A stretch of 64,000 nt of DNA from Prochloron sp965198675 (GCA_965198675.1 OZ240666.1:4402001-4466000); one strand, 5' to 3'. Positions 8,943-17,783 are shown, counted from the first letter of the stretch. Numbers and translations: made by a program. Notes: a model not told the origin generated them from the letters alone.

Positions 8943-10320
8943 ATGGTTTTTATTTGCCAGCAAAGCAACAGTTTGTATAATAGCGCGTTGTACGAAGTTC
9001 GGCAGCGATATTTTAAGTCAAGCAAGCCGATAATAGATGATGAAGGCGTGATTAGGAGAAGGGGCGGTAGCTTAATAGGTTATAGTTTTTTGTGCATTTG
9101 TGCAGGCAGTGCGTAACAAGAACTACAAAAACCTCTACTCTCAAGCCGCCCAACAGACTCTAAAAAATCTAGCAGAATCTCTTAAGTCATTCAAGGGCTT
9201 GCTGAATAAATTTCTAAAAGGAGGACTTCATTTTTGCCCATCCCTGCCTAATTATCGCAAGTCAGGCGGATTGTATACAGTTAGCTATCCCTCGCAAGCT
9301 TTAAAGCTAGTTAATAGCCAGATTCAAATCCCATTAGGGAAACAAATAAAAGCATGGGACGCCAAAGGCGGCACCTTCGGTGTTGGACTATCTCATATAG
9401 CAGTCCTACTTGAGATCGGAACTGAGAACTTGGCTATAGCAAGGGTTGAGCAGGACATCTGTTCTAGTCTCAGATAGGATTGGTATATATATCTTCCATT
9501 TCCTTGTAATCTAGACTACGGCGCGATTAGAGAACTACGAATCCTGCCACGCAATGGCTGCTTATATGCTGAATATGTTTATTTTCAAGAGGCAGAACCT
9601 GTAGAATTGAATCCCGATGCAGCTCTAGCAATTGACCACGGCGTAAGTAATCTACTCACTTGTGTTGATACATTGGGAACTTTAATCGTAGATGGGAAAC
9701 ATCTCAAGAGTATGAATCAATGGTACAACAAACGGATTGCGACTCTTAAAAAAGACAAGCCCAAAGGCTTTTGGTCAGAGAGGTTAGCTAGTATCACGGA
9801 AAAGGGTAACCGTCAGATGAGAAATGCCATTAATAAGGCGGCTAGGATAGTAGTCAACGATTGTCTGGAGAAAGGAATAGGAAAAATAGTTTTTGGGTGG
9901 AATGAAGGACAAAAACAAGAATGTAACTTAGGGAGTAAAAACAATCAAAACTTTATCCAAATTCCCGTGGCTCGATTAAAAAGCAGAATATCACAACTAT
10001 GCGAATTGTAGGGCATCGAATTTATCGAGATAACAGAAAGCTACACCTCACATACCCCCCGGTGGGTTGGAAACCATCAGGAACACGAGTAAAAACCCAC
10101 CCCCATCCTCTCCCGGGAGGGGAGCAGAGGGGTGGGTCGCACTCAAGCTGGCTATTTAGTTAATGCTGATAGTAACGCTTGTGCCAATTTATTATCAAAA
10201 GTAAGCGCAACGCTTAATCTAAATTTGGATTTAAGCAGAGTGTCTAGGGGGTGTTTGACCATCCCAACCAGGGTTTTGCTTTGGTTAGCTAAAAAGAAAA
10301 AACGTATCTGCTTAGAATCC
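8943..10320 (+). pseudogene. tnpB: TnpB relic with several frameshifts
   Basis: Pieces in different frames: SLYNSALYEVRQRYFKSSKP from 8943; YSQAAQQTLKNLAESLKSF and PKLPNYR-like PSLPNYRK from 9100-9477; RuvC-I-like LAIDHGVSNLLTCVDTLG, then KGNRQMRNAINKAARIVV and the RuvC-II-like KIVFGWNEGQKQ from 9520-10011; RTQAGYLVNADSNACANLL (RuvC-III region) from 10132. A TAG at 10009 and later stops break it. Family A palindrome copy 2 replaces the zinc-finger region. It is clearly non-functional as protein, though the right-end RNA structure remains. Confidence 0.85.
10095..10137. repeat. Palindromic repeat family A, copy 2 (short form)
   Basis: ACCCACCCCCATCC-TCTCCCGGGAGA-like core, ending GCAGAGGGGTGGGT. 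It is almost identical to copy 1 (8001-8043) and in the same orientation. It lies in the zinc-finger/RuvC-III region of the tnpB relic, before RTQAGYLVNADSNA. Confidence 0.9.
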
Positions 10321-10347
10321 CCGTCGATTTATCACGGGGAGCGTCAA
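10313..10347 (+). other. Right-end hairpin of TnpB element (guide RNA 3' scaffold)
   Basis: TCCCCGT-CGATTTATC-ACGGGGA followed by GCGTCAA forms a 7-bp stem and a short tail at the element edge. In TnpB systems this is where the omega/reRNA scaffold ends, and the adjacent flank (here GAATTAATGTCCCAAG) acts as guide. Boundary logic is supported by restoration of the HEAT frame; RNA expression is inference. Confidence 0.65.
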
Positions 10348-10542
10348 GAATTAATGTCCCAAGTTAATAAAAGATTGTACTTTGCTACTGAAGATCCGGA
10401 CAAGGAAGTTCAGGAACTCGTCAAATGGTCTCTGGAATCGTTCAATCAAAATCGAGTAGCTGTTCCTAATAAATTTGATGACCTATCAATGTACGAAGAA
10501 AGAAATGATTTTCGGAACAATACTAATGGTAATTTTTCTTAG
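10348..10542 (+). pseudogene. HEAT-repeat protein, 3' part of split gene
   Basis: This part encodes ELMSQVNKRLYFATEDPDKE, then VQELVKWSLESFNQNR and a polar tail ending NNTNGNFS. The frame equals that of 8404-8811 once the 1536-bp element is removed. DPDKEVQELVKWSLESFN is the last HEAT helix pair. No start codon of its own with a ribosome site is seen. The full product would be 200 residues. Confidence 0.8.
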
Positions 10543-10627
10543 AAAATTAGGTACTCCAGCCTGACATTACTTTTCCTTTTCACTAAAGCTCATTTCTTGA
10601 CTCCTACGGTAAGATTCAGTCAATTGT

Positions 10628-11692
10628 TCATTGTTTGAACTCGCCATTATCCCAAGTGCCTTCCACACGGGTACCATCAGCAAAGGTATAAATACCGCTT
10701 CCATGCTGTTTCCCCTGGCGAAATCCACCAACATATTCCTCCCCATTAGCATAGTTACAAGTACCCTGTCCATTCATTTGGCCGTTTTCAAACCTTCCCC
10801 GACAGCGATCGCCATTGGCAAAAGTGTAAGTTCCGGTTCCGTTGAACTTGCCAGCTTGAAATTGTCCCTCATAACGACTGCCATCTGCATTTGTGTAAGT
10901 GCCTTGACCGCTAAAGGCTCCATCCTTAAATTCCCCTTTATAGCGGCTGCCATCTGCAAAAATATAAGTGCCTTGACCGTTGGGCTGACCTGCCTTAAAT
11001 TCACCGTTGTAGCGATTGCCATTAGGGTAAACTCGCTCACCATTACCATTAAACTGACCCTGGCTAAATCTACCAGTGTACTTACCACCACTGGCAAATG
11101 TATAAGTGCCTTCGCCGTCGGGTTGATTATTTCTTAGTCTGCCACTGTAGCGATCGCCGTTAGCATAGGTGCAAGTACCCTGACCGTTAAGGCTACCTTT
11201 ACTTATAGTTCCCTTACAGCGATCCCCATTGCTAAAGGTAAAAGTCCCCTCACCACGAGGCTCACCTCGCCGAAACTCTCCGATCATACTGTTGCCATTA
11301 GCTGCGGTATACTTTCCCTGACCGTGGGGTTTTCCATCTTCAAATGCACCCTCATAGCGATCGCCGTTAGCATAAACCCGAACTCCCCGTCCGTGGATTT
11401 GACCCCCTTGGAATTCTCCCCTATAGCTACCGCCGTTAGCAAATGTATAAGTACCCTGACCTGCTTTTTTGCCATCGGTAAAGTTACCTTCGTAGCGATC
11501 CCCATTGCTGTATCGACAAACAACTTGACCGTTGAGATCCCCCGCAGCGGAAATGCTTCCTTCGCATTGGCCGCCACCGGGTAAAGTAACGACCCCAGCC
11601 CGAGCAGCAGGAAGCTTTTGACTGTAGCCTGCTAATTCTAGACCTGCAACAGTCAATAAAATCCATCCTAGTTTGGACATTCTGTTATTCAT
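10628..11692 (-). CDS. Secreted or membrane MORN-repeat protein
   Basis: The protein has 354 residues. After a hydrophobic N-terminus (LGWILLTVAGLELAGYS, signal-peptide-like), 13 MORN units of 23 residues follow (YxGxFxxGxxxGxGxxTxxxG, e.g. GDRYEGNFTDGKKAGQGTYT). MORN repeats make extended beta-sheets that often bind lipids or act as surface modules. No catalytic domain is attached. Repeat units are alike at DNA level (recurrent GCGATCGCC/T at GDR codons), hinting at recombination between units. The start overlaps the end of the broken iscB by 4 bp. Confidence 0.88.
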   Translation of the reverse strand: MNNRMSKLGWILLTVAGLELAGYSQKLPAARAGVVTLPGGGQCEGSISAAGDLNGQVVCRYSNGDRYEGNFTDGKKAGQGTYTFANGGSYRGEFQGGQIHGRGVRVYANGDRYEGAFEDGKPHGQGKYTAANGNSMIGEFRRGEPRGEGTFTFSNGDRCKGTISKGSLNGQGTCTYANGDRYSGRLRNNQPDGEGTYTFASGGKYTGRFSQGQFNGNGERVYPNGNRYNGEFKAGQPNGQGTYIFADGSRYKGEFKDGAFSGQGTYTNADGSRYEGQFQAGKFNGTGTYTFANGDRCRGRFENGQMNGQGTCNYANGEEYVGGFRQGKQHGSGIYTFADGTRVEGTWDNGEFKQ

Positions 11693-13078
11693 GGGGAACT
11701 CCTAGTCGTTGGAAACCCCGTGTCTTTAGACCGGGGAGGAAAACCGTGAAATTGATAACTATAGCCATCTTTTCTGTGAACAAATTTGCAATACTTGTAG
11801 CTAATACCTTGGACTAATCCATTAGCAGTTGAAATATTGAAATAACCAGTTGCTCTGGTGGCGACTCTACCAACATAGGTACCAACCTTTTTCCCTTTGG
11901 TGACAATAGCTTTGACAATATCGCCCGTCTGAAAACCCTTGTGGATTTTTCTTCTTGAACAGTGTCGTTTCGGGAATCCAAACTTATCTGTTCTACAAAT
12001 CTGCCTCAACCCGTGCCCTTTAGCCGTAATTGACAAAGAGACGTAGTCCTCAACATACAAAGTCTCTACAGAGCCAACGTTGGCAGCATCTAACCAATGG
12101 GTTTTAGGTAAATTTTGACGACAGCGATTGTACCCACCCCCCTTCGCCCCCCTCCCGGGTTCCCCTCCTGGGAGGGGGTAGGGGTGGGTGGGGTTGGGGG
12201 GTGGGTGAACCTACCTCAACTCGAAGTCCAGTCAACTTTAATTCGTTGAATAATCTCCACCGGGTGGCATTGACTGCCGCTGTATCAGCTAAGGGTTTCT
12301 TTGCTTGAGACAAAATTCGTTTGAGAAGGTTCGGTTTTTTGGATAGAAACTTCTCTATCTCTTGGTTTCCCTTGGCTTGATTGCAGCAATGGCAAGCAAT
12401 AGTCAAATTCGATACCCTATCAGAGCCTCCCTGAGATTTCGGGTTAATATGCTCTATCTCTAATCGGGTGTCTTTCGCTCCACAATAAGCACAAGTTCGA
12501 TTCCATTTTTCTAAAAGATACTCTCGCAATTCGTAGCCGACCAAAGTACCTTGCTGATACTCAGCACCTGAAATCTCAGGGTTTTGCATTTTCTGGGTAT
12601 CAAACCGAACCAATTCCTGAGAAATGCCAGCTATAGGTACGATACGAATCAGTTTTTTTACCCAGGTCAATATATTATGGACTCGTGACATGAGGCTGGG
12701 AGCAAGCCAACCCTTGGGCTTCCTTCTGTTTAGAAATCTGGGCTGGCGATACCTAGTTTTACGGCGGCGCCTCGCTCGTCTAAACTGCCTCCTAGAGGTT
12801 AAAGCATCTCTGATTTGGAATCCTCTATGGGTTAACTCCGCTCCCCAAACAACTCGTTGATTTTGAACTATGGCTAAACCTGTTGTTTTGGCTCCTGGAT
12901 CTATCTTGAGCTGGTGGTTGTGAGTTACGCAGTTTTCTACCTCCTTTTCTTGCACAACGATGGTAAATGGATACCTTCTTAACACCCTTGCTCTTCCTTC
13001 TTGGAGCAATATTCTTGCTTTTGCTGGGTGGCATGGGTCTAACGGTTTTCTGTTTTTGTCCAAAACGAATACACGCAT
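11689..13078 (-). pseudogene. iscB: IscB (RuvC-HNH RNA-guided nickase ancestor), broken by repeat
   Basis: IscB is the OMEGA nuclease ancestral to Cas9. Seen in order: N-terminal PLMP-type start MRVFVLDKNRKPLDPCHPAK; RuvC-I LKIDPGAKTTGLAIV; arginine-rich bridge RRQFRRARRRRKTRYR; RuvC-II ISQELVRFDT; HNH CAYCGAKDTRLEIEHINPK with CHCCNQAKGN. After LRVEVG a 75-bp family A palindrome shifts the frame. Beyond it another frame gives KTHWLDAANVG (RuvC-III Asp), then TDKFGFPKRHCSRRKIHKGF and ISYKYCKFVHRKDGYSYQ, the normal C-terminus, ending at 11689. Thus all motifs exist but the protein is split. Confidence 0.88.
12132..12206. repeat. Palindromic repeat family A, copy 3 (long form)
   Basis: Starts ACCCACCCCCCTTCGCCC, has a CTCCCGGGTTCCCCTCCTGG core, then GAGGGGGTAGGGGTGGGTGG and an extra GGTTGGGGGGTGGGT. 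This long form (about 75 bp) equals copy 5 (59493-59564). It breaks iscB between the HNH and RuvC-III motifs and is translated as PQPHPPLPPPRRGTREGG. Confidence 0.9.
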
Positions 13079-13084
13079 AATCGA

Positions 13085-13250
13085 AATACTCCTATTACTA
13101 GGGTGAAGTTCGCTTCGTCAATGTTTTTAGAGCTTGTTCTGCTTGCGACACTGTCTTACCCCTCGTAAAACTGTTTAATCGCAAGCGACAGGGCCATGAA
13201 CTAGCGACGCATTCGTGGGTGTCGTGACTCCAAAAACGTAGCCCTCGAAG
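13085..13250 (-). ncRNA. Candidate IscB omega-RNA
   Basis: The omega-RNA of IscB systems is encoded just upstream of iscB on the same strand. Here the leader holds a long-range stem GCTTGCGA (13141-13148) with TCGCAAGC (13179-13186) and a small GAAG-CGAA-CTTC hairpin at 13105-13116. Structure and position fit; the family consensus could not be compared, and the 5' guide boundary cannot be fixed because a GTAGGATGCGTTA repeat lies next to it. Confidence 0.4.
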
Positions 13251-13254
13251 CTAA

Positions 13255-13320
13255 GTAGGATGCGTTAGCACACGTCTGGAGAAGTGTTTAAAGCTGACAG
13301 CTATGGCGTAACGCATCCTA
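13255..13320. repeat. Inverted repeat family D (GTAGGATGCGTTA), copy 1
   Basis: GTAGGATGCGTTA ... TAACGCATCCTA arms about 65 bp apart. The same arms occur at 17608-17677 and in two tandem blocks at 52831-53070. Family of MITE-like hairpins. Confidence 0.85.
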
Positions 13321-13416
13321 CGACTGGTCAACTAGCTATCGCTCTGAGGCTCTCCAGCAACAGAGCTTTAGCGCGGGGTGCTGACTAGTGAATACCTCCT
13401 TATTTGTAGAATCCAA

Positions 13417-14889
13417 TTATTGTTCTTCAGCTTGGCGCTGACGTTCAAGTTCTTCAGCTCGCCGCCGTTCTAACTCTTCCTGACGGCGTTCTTCAGCTTC
13501 CCGCTGGCGTTCAAGTTCTTCAGCTCGCTGTCTTTCTAACTCAGCCAGACGGCGTTCTTCTTCTTCCCGCTTGCGCTCAAGTTCTTCTTGCCTCTCTCGT
13601 ACCTCCCGTTCAAAATCAGTCCCCTTTTGCACAAAAGAGATAGCTATTCTTACACGGCGTTCGCCGCCGGAAGATGGACATCTGACACTTGATGCAGCGC
13701 TCAAAGCTGCTTCATCTAGTTCAGAATAGCCGCTGGATCTAATCACCTTCTGACTCACAGCCCTACCATTGGCATCTGTAGTAACTTCAATCTCTACTCT
13801 TGCTTCAATGTTTTCTCTTTCCAGACGAGGGGGAAACTTTGGTTTCTTGCGTTGAACGCAACCAGCACTGGATCCAATAGGAGGGGGTTCCACGGTTCGC
13901 GATGGTTTCGTTGGTTGCGAGCGTGCTGCTACCCTTGGGAGATTAGAAGAGCCTGGATTGGTACTTGGGTTACCGATTCGGGGTTGGGGCAATCCATTAG
14001 AGCGTAATCCCTCTCGCAAAGAAGCATTAATACCGGAACCTTCAGCAGAGAGAGGTGTAGAATTGCTGGTACCGGGTCGTGCTGGAGCCGCCCGTTCCGG
14101 CGCTACAGCGACGTTGGGCTGGGCTTGCTCTGTTGATTCATTGGGTTGAAGCGCCACCTTAGAGCTTAATCCCTCTTGTAGTTCACTGGAAACTTCCGTT
14201 GCAGCAAGCGGCTCGGAGAAACTAGTGGGTTTCACAGGCTGAGAGCGATTGCTGGTTACCAAACCTGGTGTATTCGGGTTAGCCCCTTGAGCATCCCCTA
14301 TAGGAGTTTGAATTGAGGGGGCGTTATTTAAAGGAGAGTTAACTTCAGAAGTTGAAGCAGACAGGGGTGTAGAAAGACTGCTGGGTCGTGCTGGAGCAGA
14401 GCGCTCCGGGAGTGTCAGGTTCGGTTGCACTGGCTGTGTTGATTCATTTATTACCGCAGTTGGTGGCTTAGACAAACTAATTTCAGGCTCTGGTTGAACT
14501 ATAGGTGTACTGACTGATTCGCTTAACTGGAACGGTTGGTAAACCTGGGGAGGCTCTTGAATCACTTGCTCCAGCGGTTCTGGAAGAGGCTCTAAATTCT
14601 TAGTTAGCAATTCCGGTTTTGGAAGCTCCTCTAGGGGTTTCTCAGTTATCAATTCTGGTTTTGGTTCCGGTTCTGGTTTAAGCTCTGGTTCTGGTTCATC
14701 CACGATAATGAACTCAATGGGGTTTTGGGTGATATTATCTATCCTTGGGGAAACGAGCAAACTGGCGTAAGCCAAAAGCCCATGTAAGGCAGTTGAGGTT
14801 ATCAATCCATAAATAACTAATATAGTTTGGTTTGTCTGTTGCTTTTCACGCTGCTCTTGACAAAAACTAGAAATGTTCATTTTTAACAT
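13417..14889 (-). CDS. TonB-like energy transducer with C-terminal coiled coil
   Basis: The protein has 490 residues. One N-terminal TM helix (ILVIYGLITSTALHGLLAYA) is followed by EPEPELKPEPEPKPE-type Pro/Glu stretches and a long Pro/Ser/Asn-rich linker, as in periplasm-spanning TonB. A TonB C-terminal-like domain lies at about 330-410 (KFPPRLERENIEARVEIEV; SSGYSELDEAALSAASSVRC). Unlike usual TonB, about 75 residues of Glu/Arg-rich heptads follow it and end the protein. TonB transmits proton-motive energy from ExbB/ExbD to outer-membrane receptors. It is the last gene of exbB-exbD-tonB. Confidence 0.85.
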   Translation of the reverse strand: MLKMNISSFCQEQREKQQTNQTILVIYGLITSTALHGLLAYASLLVSPRIDNITQNPIEFIIVDEPEPELKPEPEPKPELITEKPLEELPKPELLTKNLEPLPEPLEQVIQEPPQVYQPFQLSESVSTPIVQPEPEISLSKPPTAVINESTQPVQPNLTLPERSAPARPSSLSTPLSASTSEVNSPLNNAPSIQTPIGDAQGANPNTPGLVTSNRSQPVKPTSFSEPLAATEVSSELQEGLSSKVALQPNESTEQAQPNVAVAPERAAPARPGTSNSTPLSAEGSGINASLREGLRSNGLPQPRIGNPSTNPGSSNLPRVAARSQPTKPSRTVEPPPIGSSAGCVQRKKPKFPPRLERENIEARVEIEVTTDANGRAVSQKVIRSSGYSELDEAALSAASSVRCPSSGGERRVRIAISFVQKGTDFEREVRERQEELERKREEEERRLAELERQRAEELERQREAEERRQEELERRRAEELERQRQAEEQ

Positions 14890-14931
14890 AAAATAACCTA
14901 ACTTTTTTATAAAATGTATTTAAAAAAATAA

Positions 14932-15345
14932 TCAATTACTCTTTTTCGGACGTTCAGTGGCGATCGCCAGGGTTGCCTCTTCCACTCGCCGCAGTCGATC
15001 CATTACGGCCACCACCCGACCGTGGGAAATTTGCTTATCTGCTTTCAAAACAATAATGTTCTTGGTGTCTGGTTCTAGCAATGCTCGCACCCCAGACTCT
15101 AGTTCCGATAGAGCAATGGGGTCTTGATTAAGAGCGATCGCTCCGTCATTTTGAATTGTTACTGTAATTTGTGTCTTAGTTTGGACTTCTGCTGTGGCTG
15201 ATTGAGGCAGATTCACTGGCAATCCTTCCGAGCGGGTGAGAAACAAAGTGGAAATGATAAAAAACGCTAGGACTGCAAAAATAACGTCAATCATCGGCAC
15301 GAGGTTAATGGTTAAAGGTCTTTCCTGCTCTTCAGACAGACGCAT
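14932..15345 (-). CDS. exbD: ExbD/TolR-type biopolymer transport protein
   Basis: The protein has 137 residues: a single N-terminal TM helix (INLVPMIDVIFAVLAFFIIS) with the essential proton-binding Asp in PMIDV, then a periplasmic domain. With ExbB it forms the proton-driven motor. It lies between exbB and the tonB-like gene on the same strand; the gap to exbB is 67 bp. TolR cannot be excluded from sequence, but the TonB-like neighbour favours ExbD. Confidence 0.92.
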   Translation of the reverse strand: MRLSEEQERPLTINLVPMIDVIFAVLAFFIISTLFLTRSEGLPVNLPQSATAEVQTKTQITVTIQNDGAIALNQDPIALSELESGVRALLEPDTKNIIVLKADKQISHGRVVAVMDRLRRVEEATLAIATERPKKSN

Positions 15346-15412
15346 GTACTTTCTCCTCTAAAAAAAAGCTAATCGAAACTATTTATCATTAAACAAAGGT
15401 AGCGAACTCCTT

Positions 15413-16057
15413 TTAGACCAAAAGTGATTTATCCCGACCTTCATAGCGACGACGATAAAATAATTCCAGTTGTCCTCCGTACTCCTGAATCAGAGCTAAC
15501 TGGCGGAAGTAAAAACTGCGGAATAAATTGGCAAAAAGCAACGTCACAATGGCCACTACTAGACCCATTACAGTTGAGACTAGCGCCTCACTAATTCCCG
15601 CTGTCACCCCTGCTGTTTGCCCCCCACCCAACTCCCCCAGATTTAAAGAAGAGAATGAGCGAATCAATCCCAAAATTGTGCCTAATAGTCCTAATAAAGG
15701 AGCTACGCTGATGATAGTCTCAAAAACCGTACTGAACCGTCTGAGGGTGGGTAATTCAGCCTGAGCTGAACTTTCCAAGGCCAAACGAAATTCCTCCGGT
15801 GTAGCCTCCTCTAAAGACAAAGCCTCAAGGAAAATCCGAGGGAGCGGCAAATCAGAATTGTTCCGTAAACGCTGCATTGCCCTGTCTGGCTGAGTATAAA
15901 ACGAGCGCAGCACCTCTCGAATCAACCGTTTTTGCCGCAGATTCACCCGCGACCAGAAAACTAAACGCTCGAAAATCAGGGCGATCGCTGCCAATGAAAA
16001 AGCTAACAGGGGCCAAGCTACAACGCCCCCTGCTCTGAAAAAGTTATCAATGGGCAT
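15413..16057 (-). CDS. exbB: ExbB/TolQ-type proton channel protein
   Basis: The protein has 214 residues. The first TM is near residues 10-30 (VVAWPLLAFSLAAIALIFE). The conserved MotA/TolQ/ExbB core includes VAPLLGLLGTILGLIRSF and GISEALVSTVMGLVVAIV. It forms the oligomeric inner-membrane channel powering TonB. First gene of the operon, with about 140 bp of AT-rich sequence upstream before the TnpB element end. Confidence 0.93.
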   Translation of the reverse strand: MPIDNFFRAGGVVAWPLLAFSLAAIALIFERLVFWSRVNLRQKRLIREVLRSFYTQPDRAMQRLRNNSDLPLPRIFLEALSLEEATPEEFRLALESSAQAELPTLRRFSTVFETIISVAPLLGLLGTILGLIRSFSSLNLGELGGGQTAGVTAGISEALVSTVMGLVVAIVTLLFANLFRSFYFRQLALIQEYGGQLELFYRRRYEGRDKSLLV

Positions 16058-16182
16058 GTTGTCTTTCGTTTGTTACAGTTCCACTGGAGTGGATCTAATT
16101 GAGAAAGATTATTTATAAAATATACAGCTTCTCTATCACTAATGGCAATAGCATCGAAGTTTTGTCTAATATCAATTCTCTG

Positions 16183-16226
16183 TGACACTCCCACGGCTCC
16201 ACTACGTTAAAGCCGTGGGATTCTCC
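16183..16226 (-). other. Right-end hairpin of TnpB element
   Basis: On the (-) strand GAATCCCACGGCTTT ... AGCCGTGGGAGTGTCAC forms a stem of AATCCCACGGCT type, directly after the tnpB stop codon. It ends with GTGTCAC, analogous to the GTCAA-type right ends. The flank AGAGAATTGATATTAG would be the guide part of a TnpB RNA. Confidence 0.65.
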
Positions 16227-17428
16227 CGTCTAGTCCAATCGTAGGTATTATCGAATAGAGATAGTTGCACATACTCTACTCTCCCTTCGAAAGTATTCAT
16301 GGAGTTAGGCTCAGGCATTTCTGCCTGAGCTAGGGACACCTGGAGATTGTCAAAAGCCCCGTCCGTTGAGGCATATAGCTCCAACGGGCATGAAAATCCA
16401 TCCCATTGAGCCAGATTCCGGGTGGCGTTCCAATCAGCATTAACTTGCTCTCCCGAAGGAGCATAAAACCAATGACCGTCACGCTTGCCCAGTCTGCCAT
16501 CGTAGGAACTGGATTTAGATGTGTAGGCAGGGGGTCTGATATGCAATTCTCTTCCCTTGCTTGCCATTTTGTAGCCTAGCTTGAGTTCGAGGTCATAGTA
16601 CGCCCATGCATGACGACTATTTCCTGCATCAGACCGAGACTTCCGGCTTTGCTTCATAGTTTGTCGGCAACCCGATAAGTCTTCTAGCACCAAGTCAGCA
16701 TCCAATGAATCAGCAAACTCTACAATTCGCTTACTGACCATATGGTTAACTTCACCCATCCATCTAGTTTCAGAACGTACCAGCTTTTTGACGGCTCGAT
16801 ATTTTCCCGCCTTTTGTAGCTGGCGACGCAATTTCTGAAATTGACGACGCTTGTGTTTGACTTGTTTACCTGAAAAAAAGAGGCATTTACCGTCAACTGT
16901 TGCTGCGACAGCAAGGTTGTTCTGTCCTCGGTCAACTCCTATCCTTGTTGTCGATTTCACCTCAGGAACATCCTGTGTGATAGTAATGGCGGCATACCAT
17001 TTGTTCTTGCGCTTGAGCAGTTTTAAGGTTCCCAACTTGATTGTTGGGTCTTTCCCTAAAATCTTGTCTAGAATCGGTAGCCAGTGTTTACCTTCGACGT
17101 TTAAGGGGACTCGCTTAATCCCTTGCAGGGTAGGAAAGCTAACTGAGTAGGTCTTTCCTACTAAGGATAGCTTCCAGTTTTGGTTGTTGACTTCTGGAGG
17201 AAGCTTTCTGTACTCTTTAGTTCTTTCCCCGGCCTCGCCCTTAACTTGGCGAATTACCTGATTTACCAATGCTGTCTTAAGCGAAGAGACGACCTTGGCT
17301 GTGGTTAGCTTTTTTCGCTCCGAAACAGGCATCTTTAAGAGTTCGTTCGCCAAACTTGTGTATTCGGCTGTTGTCTGGTCGAACAGGTCAGCCTTTGCCT
17401 GGTTTAGCAGGAGCGGCAGGAGCCTCAC
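16202..17428 (-). CDS. tnpB: TnpB-family RNA-guided nuclease, N-terminus replaced
   Basis: The protein has 408 residues: RuvC-I GVDRGQNNLAVAAT, RuvC-II ADLVLEDLSGC, RuvC-III NADWNATRNL. The zinc-finger cysteines of usual TnpB are not there: the region reads YTSKSSSYDGRLGKRDGHWF and APSGEQVNADW. The family normally begins a few residues further upstream; here the first codon is GTG within a family B palindrome (17413-17455), so the repeat has supplied the N-terminal residues. A hairpin right end follows the stop. It may be active if the N-terminal change and absent zinc ligands are tolerated. Start is uncertain. Confidence 0.85.
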   Translation of the reverse strand: MRLLPLLLNQAKADLFDQTTAEYTSLANELLKMPVSERKKLTTAKVVSSLKTALVNQVIRQVKGEAGERTKEYRKLPPEVNNQNWKLSLVGKTYSVSFPTLQGIKRVPLNVEGKHWLPILDKILGKDPTIKLGTLKLLKRKNKWYAAITITQDVPEVKSTTRIGVDRGQNNLAVAATVDGKCLFFSGKQVKHKRRQFQKLRRQLQKAGKYRAVKKLVRSETRWMGEVNHMVSKRIVEFADSLDADLVLEDLSGCRQTMKQSRKSRSDAGNSRHAWAYYDLELKLGYKMASKGRELHIRPPAYTSKSSSYDGRLGKRDGHWFYAPSGEQVNADWNATRNLAQWDGFSCPLELYASTDGAFDNLQVSLAQAEMPEPNSMNTFEGRVEYVQLSLFDNTYDWTRRENPTALT

Positions 17429-17455
17429 GCCATAATCTTTGATTTGGCGTGAGAG
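17413..17455. repeat. Palindromic repeat family B, copy 2
   Basis: GGCAGGAGC, then CTCACGCC-ATAATCTTTGATTT-GGCGTGAG, a perfect 8-bp stem with 14-nt loop. It overlaps the 5' end of tnpB (16202-17428). Confidence 0.8.
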
Positions 17456-17607
17456 GAATGCCGCGCCGGATATTAAAATTCATTGACGGATTCTCAAAAC
17501 TACGATACAATAAATTGAAGTGGGGCGGGGCGCATACCTCACTATAAAACGCAGTAGGGGGAAAGTTTCCGAGTACCTCGAATGAAGTTCTCCTCGCCGT
17601 TTGGACG

Positions 17608-17677
17608 ACGTAGGATGCGTTACTCTTCTTAATTCTGTTTTGTTTCTACTACTAACGATGGCTAACGCATCCTACGA
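17608..17677. repeat. Inverted repeat family D, copy 2
   Basis: Arms GTAGGATGCGTTA (17610) and TAACGCATCCTAC (ending about 17675) around an AT-rich middle. It lies in the gap 17429-17956, which also holds a tnpA relic and the left-end hairpin. Confidence 0.85.
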
Positions 17678-17783
17678 AGCCTACACCGTACCCGTCAGGG
17701 TCGGTGTAGGAGCGTCACGTCGAGAAATTTTAACTTTAGAGTTCGAGTGAATTTCATTCCATCATTATGGCATAATGGTGTCT

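Larger units (their letters stand above)
8812..10347 (+). mobile_element. IS200/IS605-type TnpB element inside a HEAT gene
   Basis: Left boundary: after TTTAC at 8811. Right boundary: after GCGTCAA at 10347. Removing 8812-10347 joins TAC to GAA and restores KIY-ELMSQV in frame with no target duplication, as expected for IS200/IS605 peel-and-paste. The right end has a hairpin (TCCCCGT 10318-10324 with ACGGGGA 10334-10340) followed by GCGTCAA, closely resembling the right ends that form the 3' part of TnpB guide RNAs. Only tnpB relics are present and no tnpA was found, so it would need TnpA in trans. Confidence 0.85.

Noticed and set aside
9100..9477. Separate 125-residue protein
   Set aside because: Its sequence (AAQQTLKNLAESL, PSLPNYRK) is a middle part of TnpB; neighbours in other frames complete the same protein.
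12624..12860. Plus-strand ORFs antisense to iscB and to the ribosomal genes (for example 33322-33594, 38146-38472)
   Set aside because: They mirror strong minus-strand coding sequence, have no ribosome sites and show composition expected for antisense frames.
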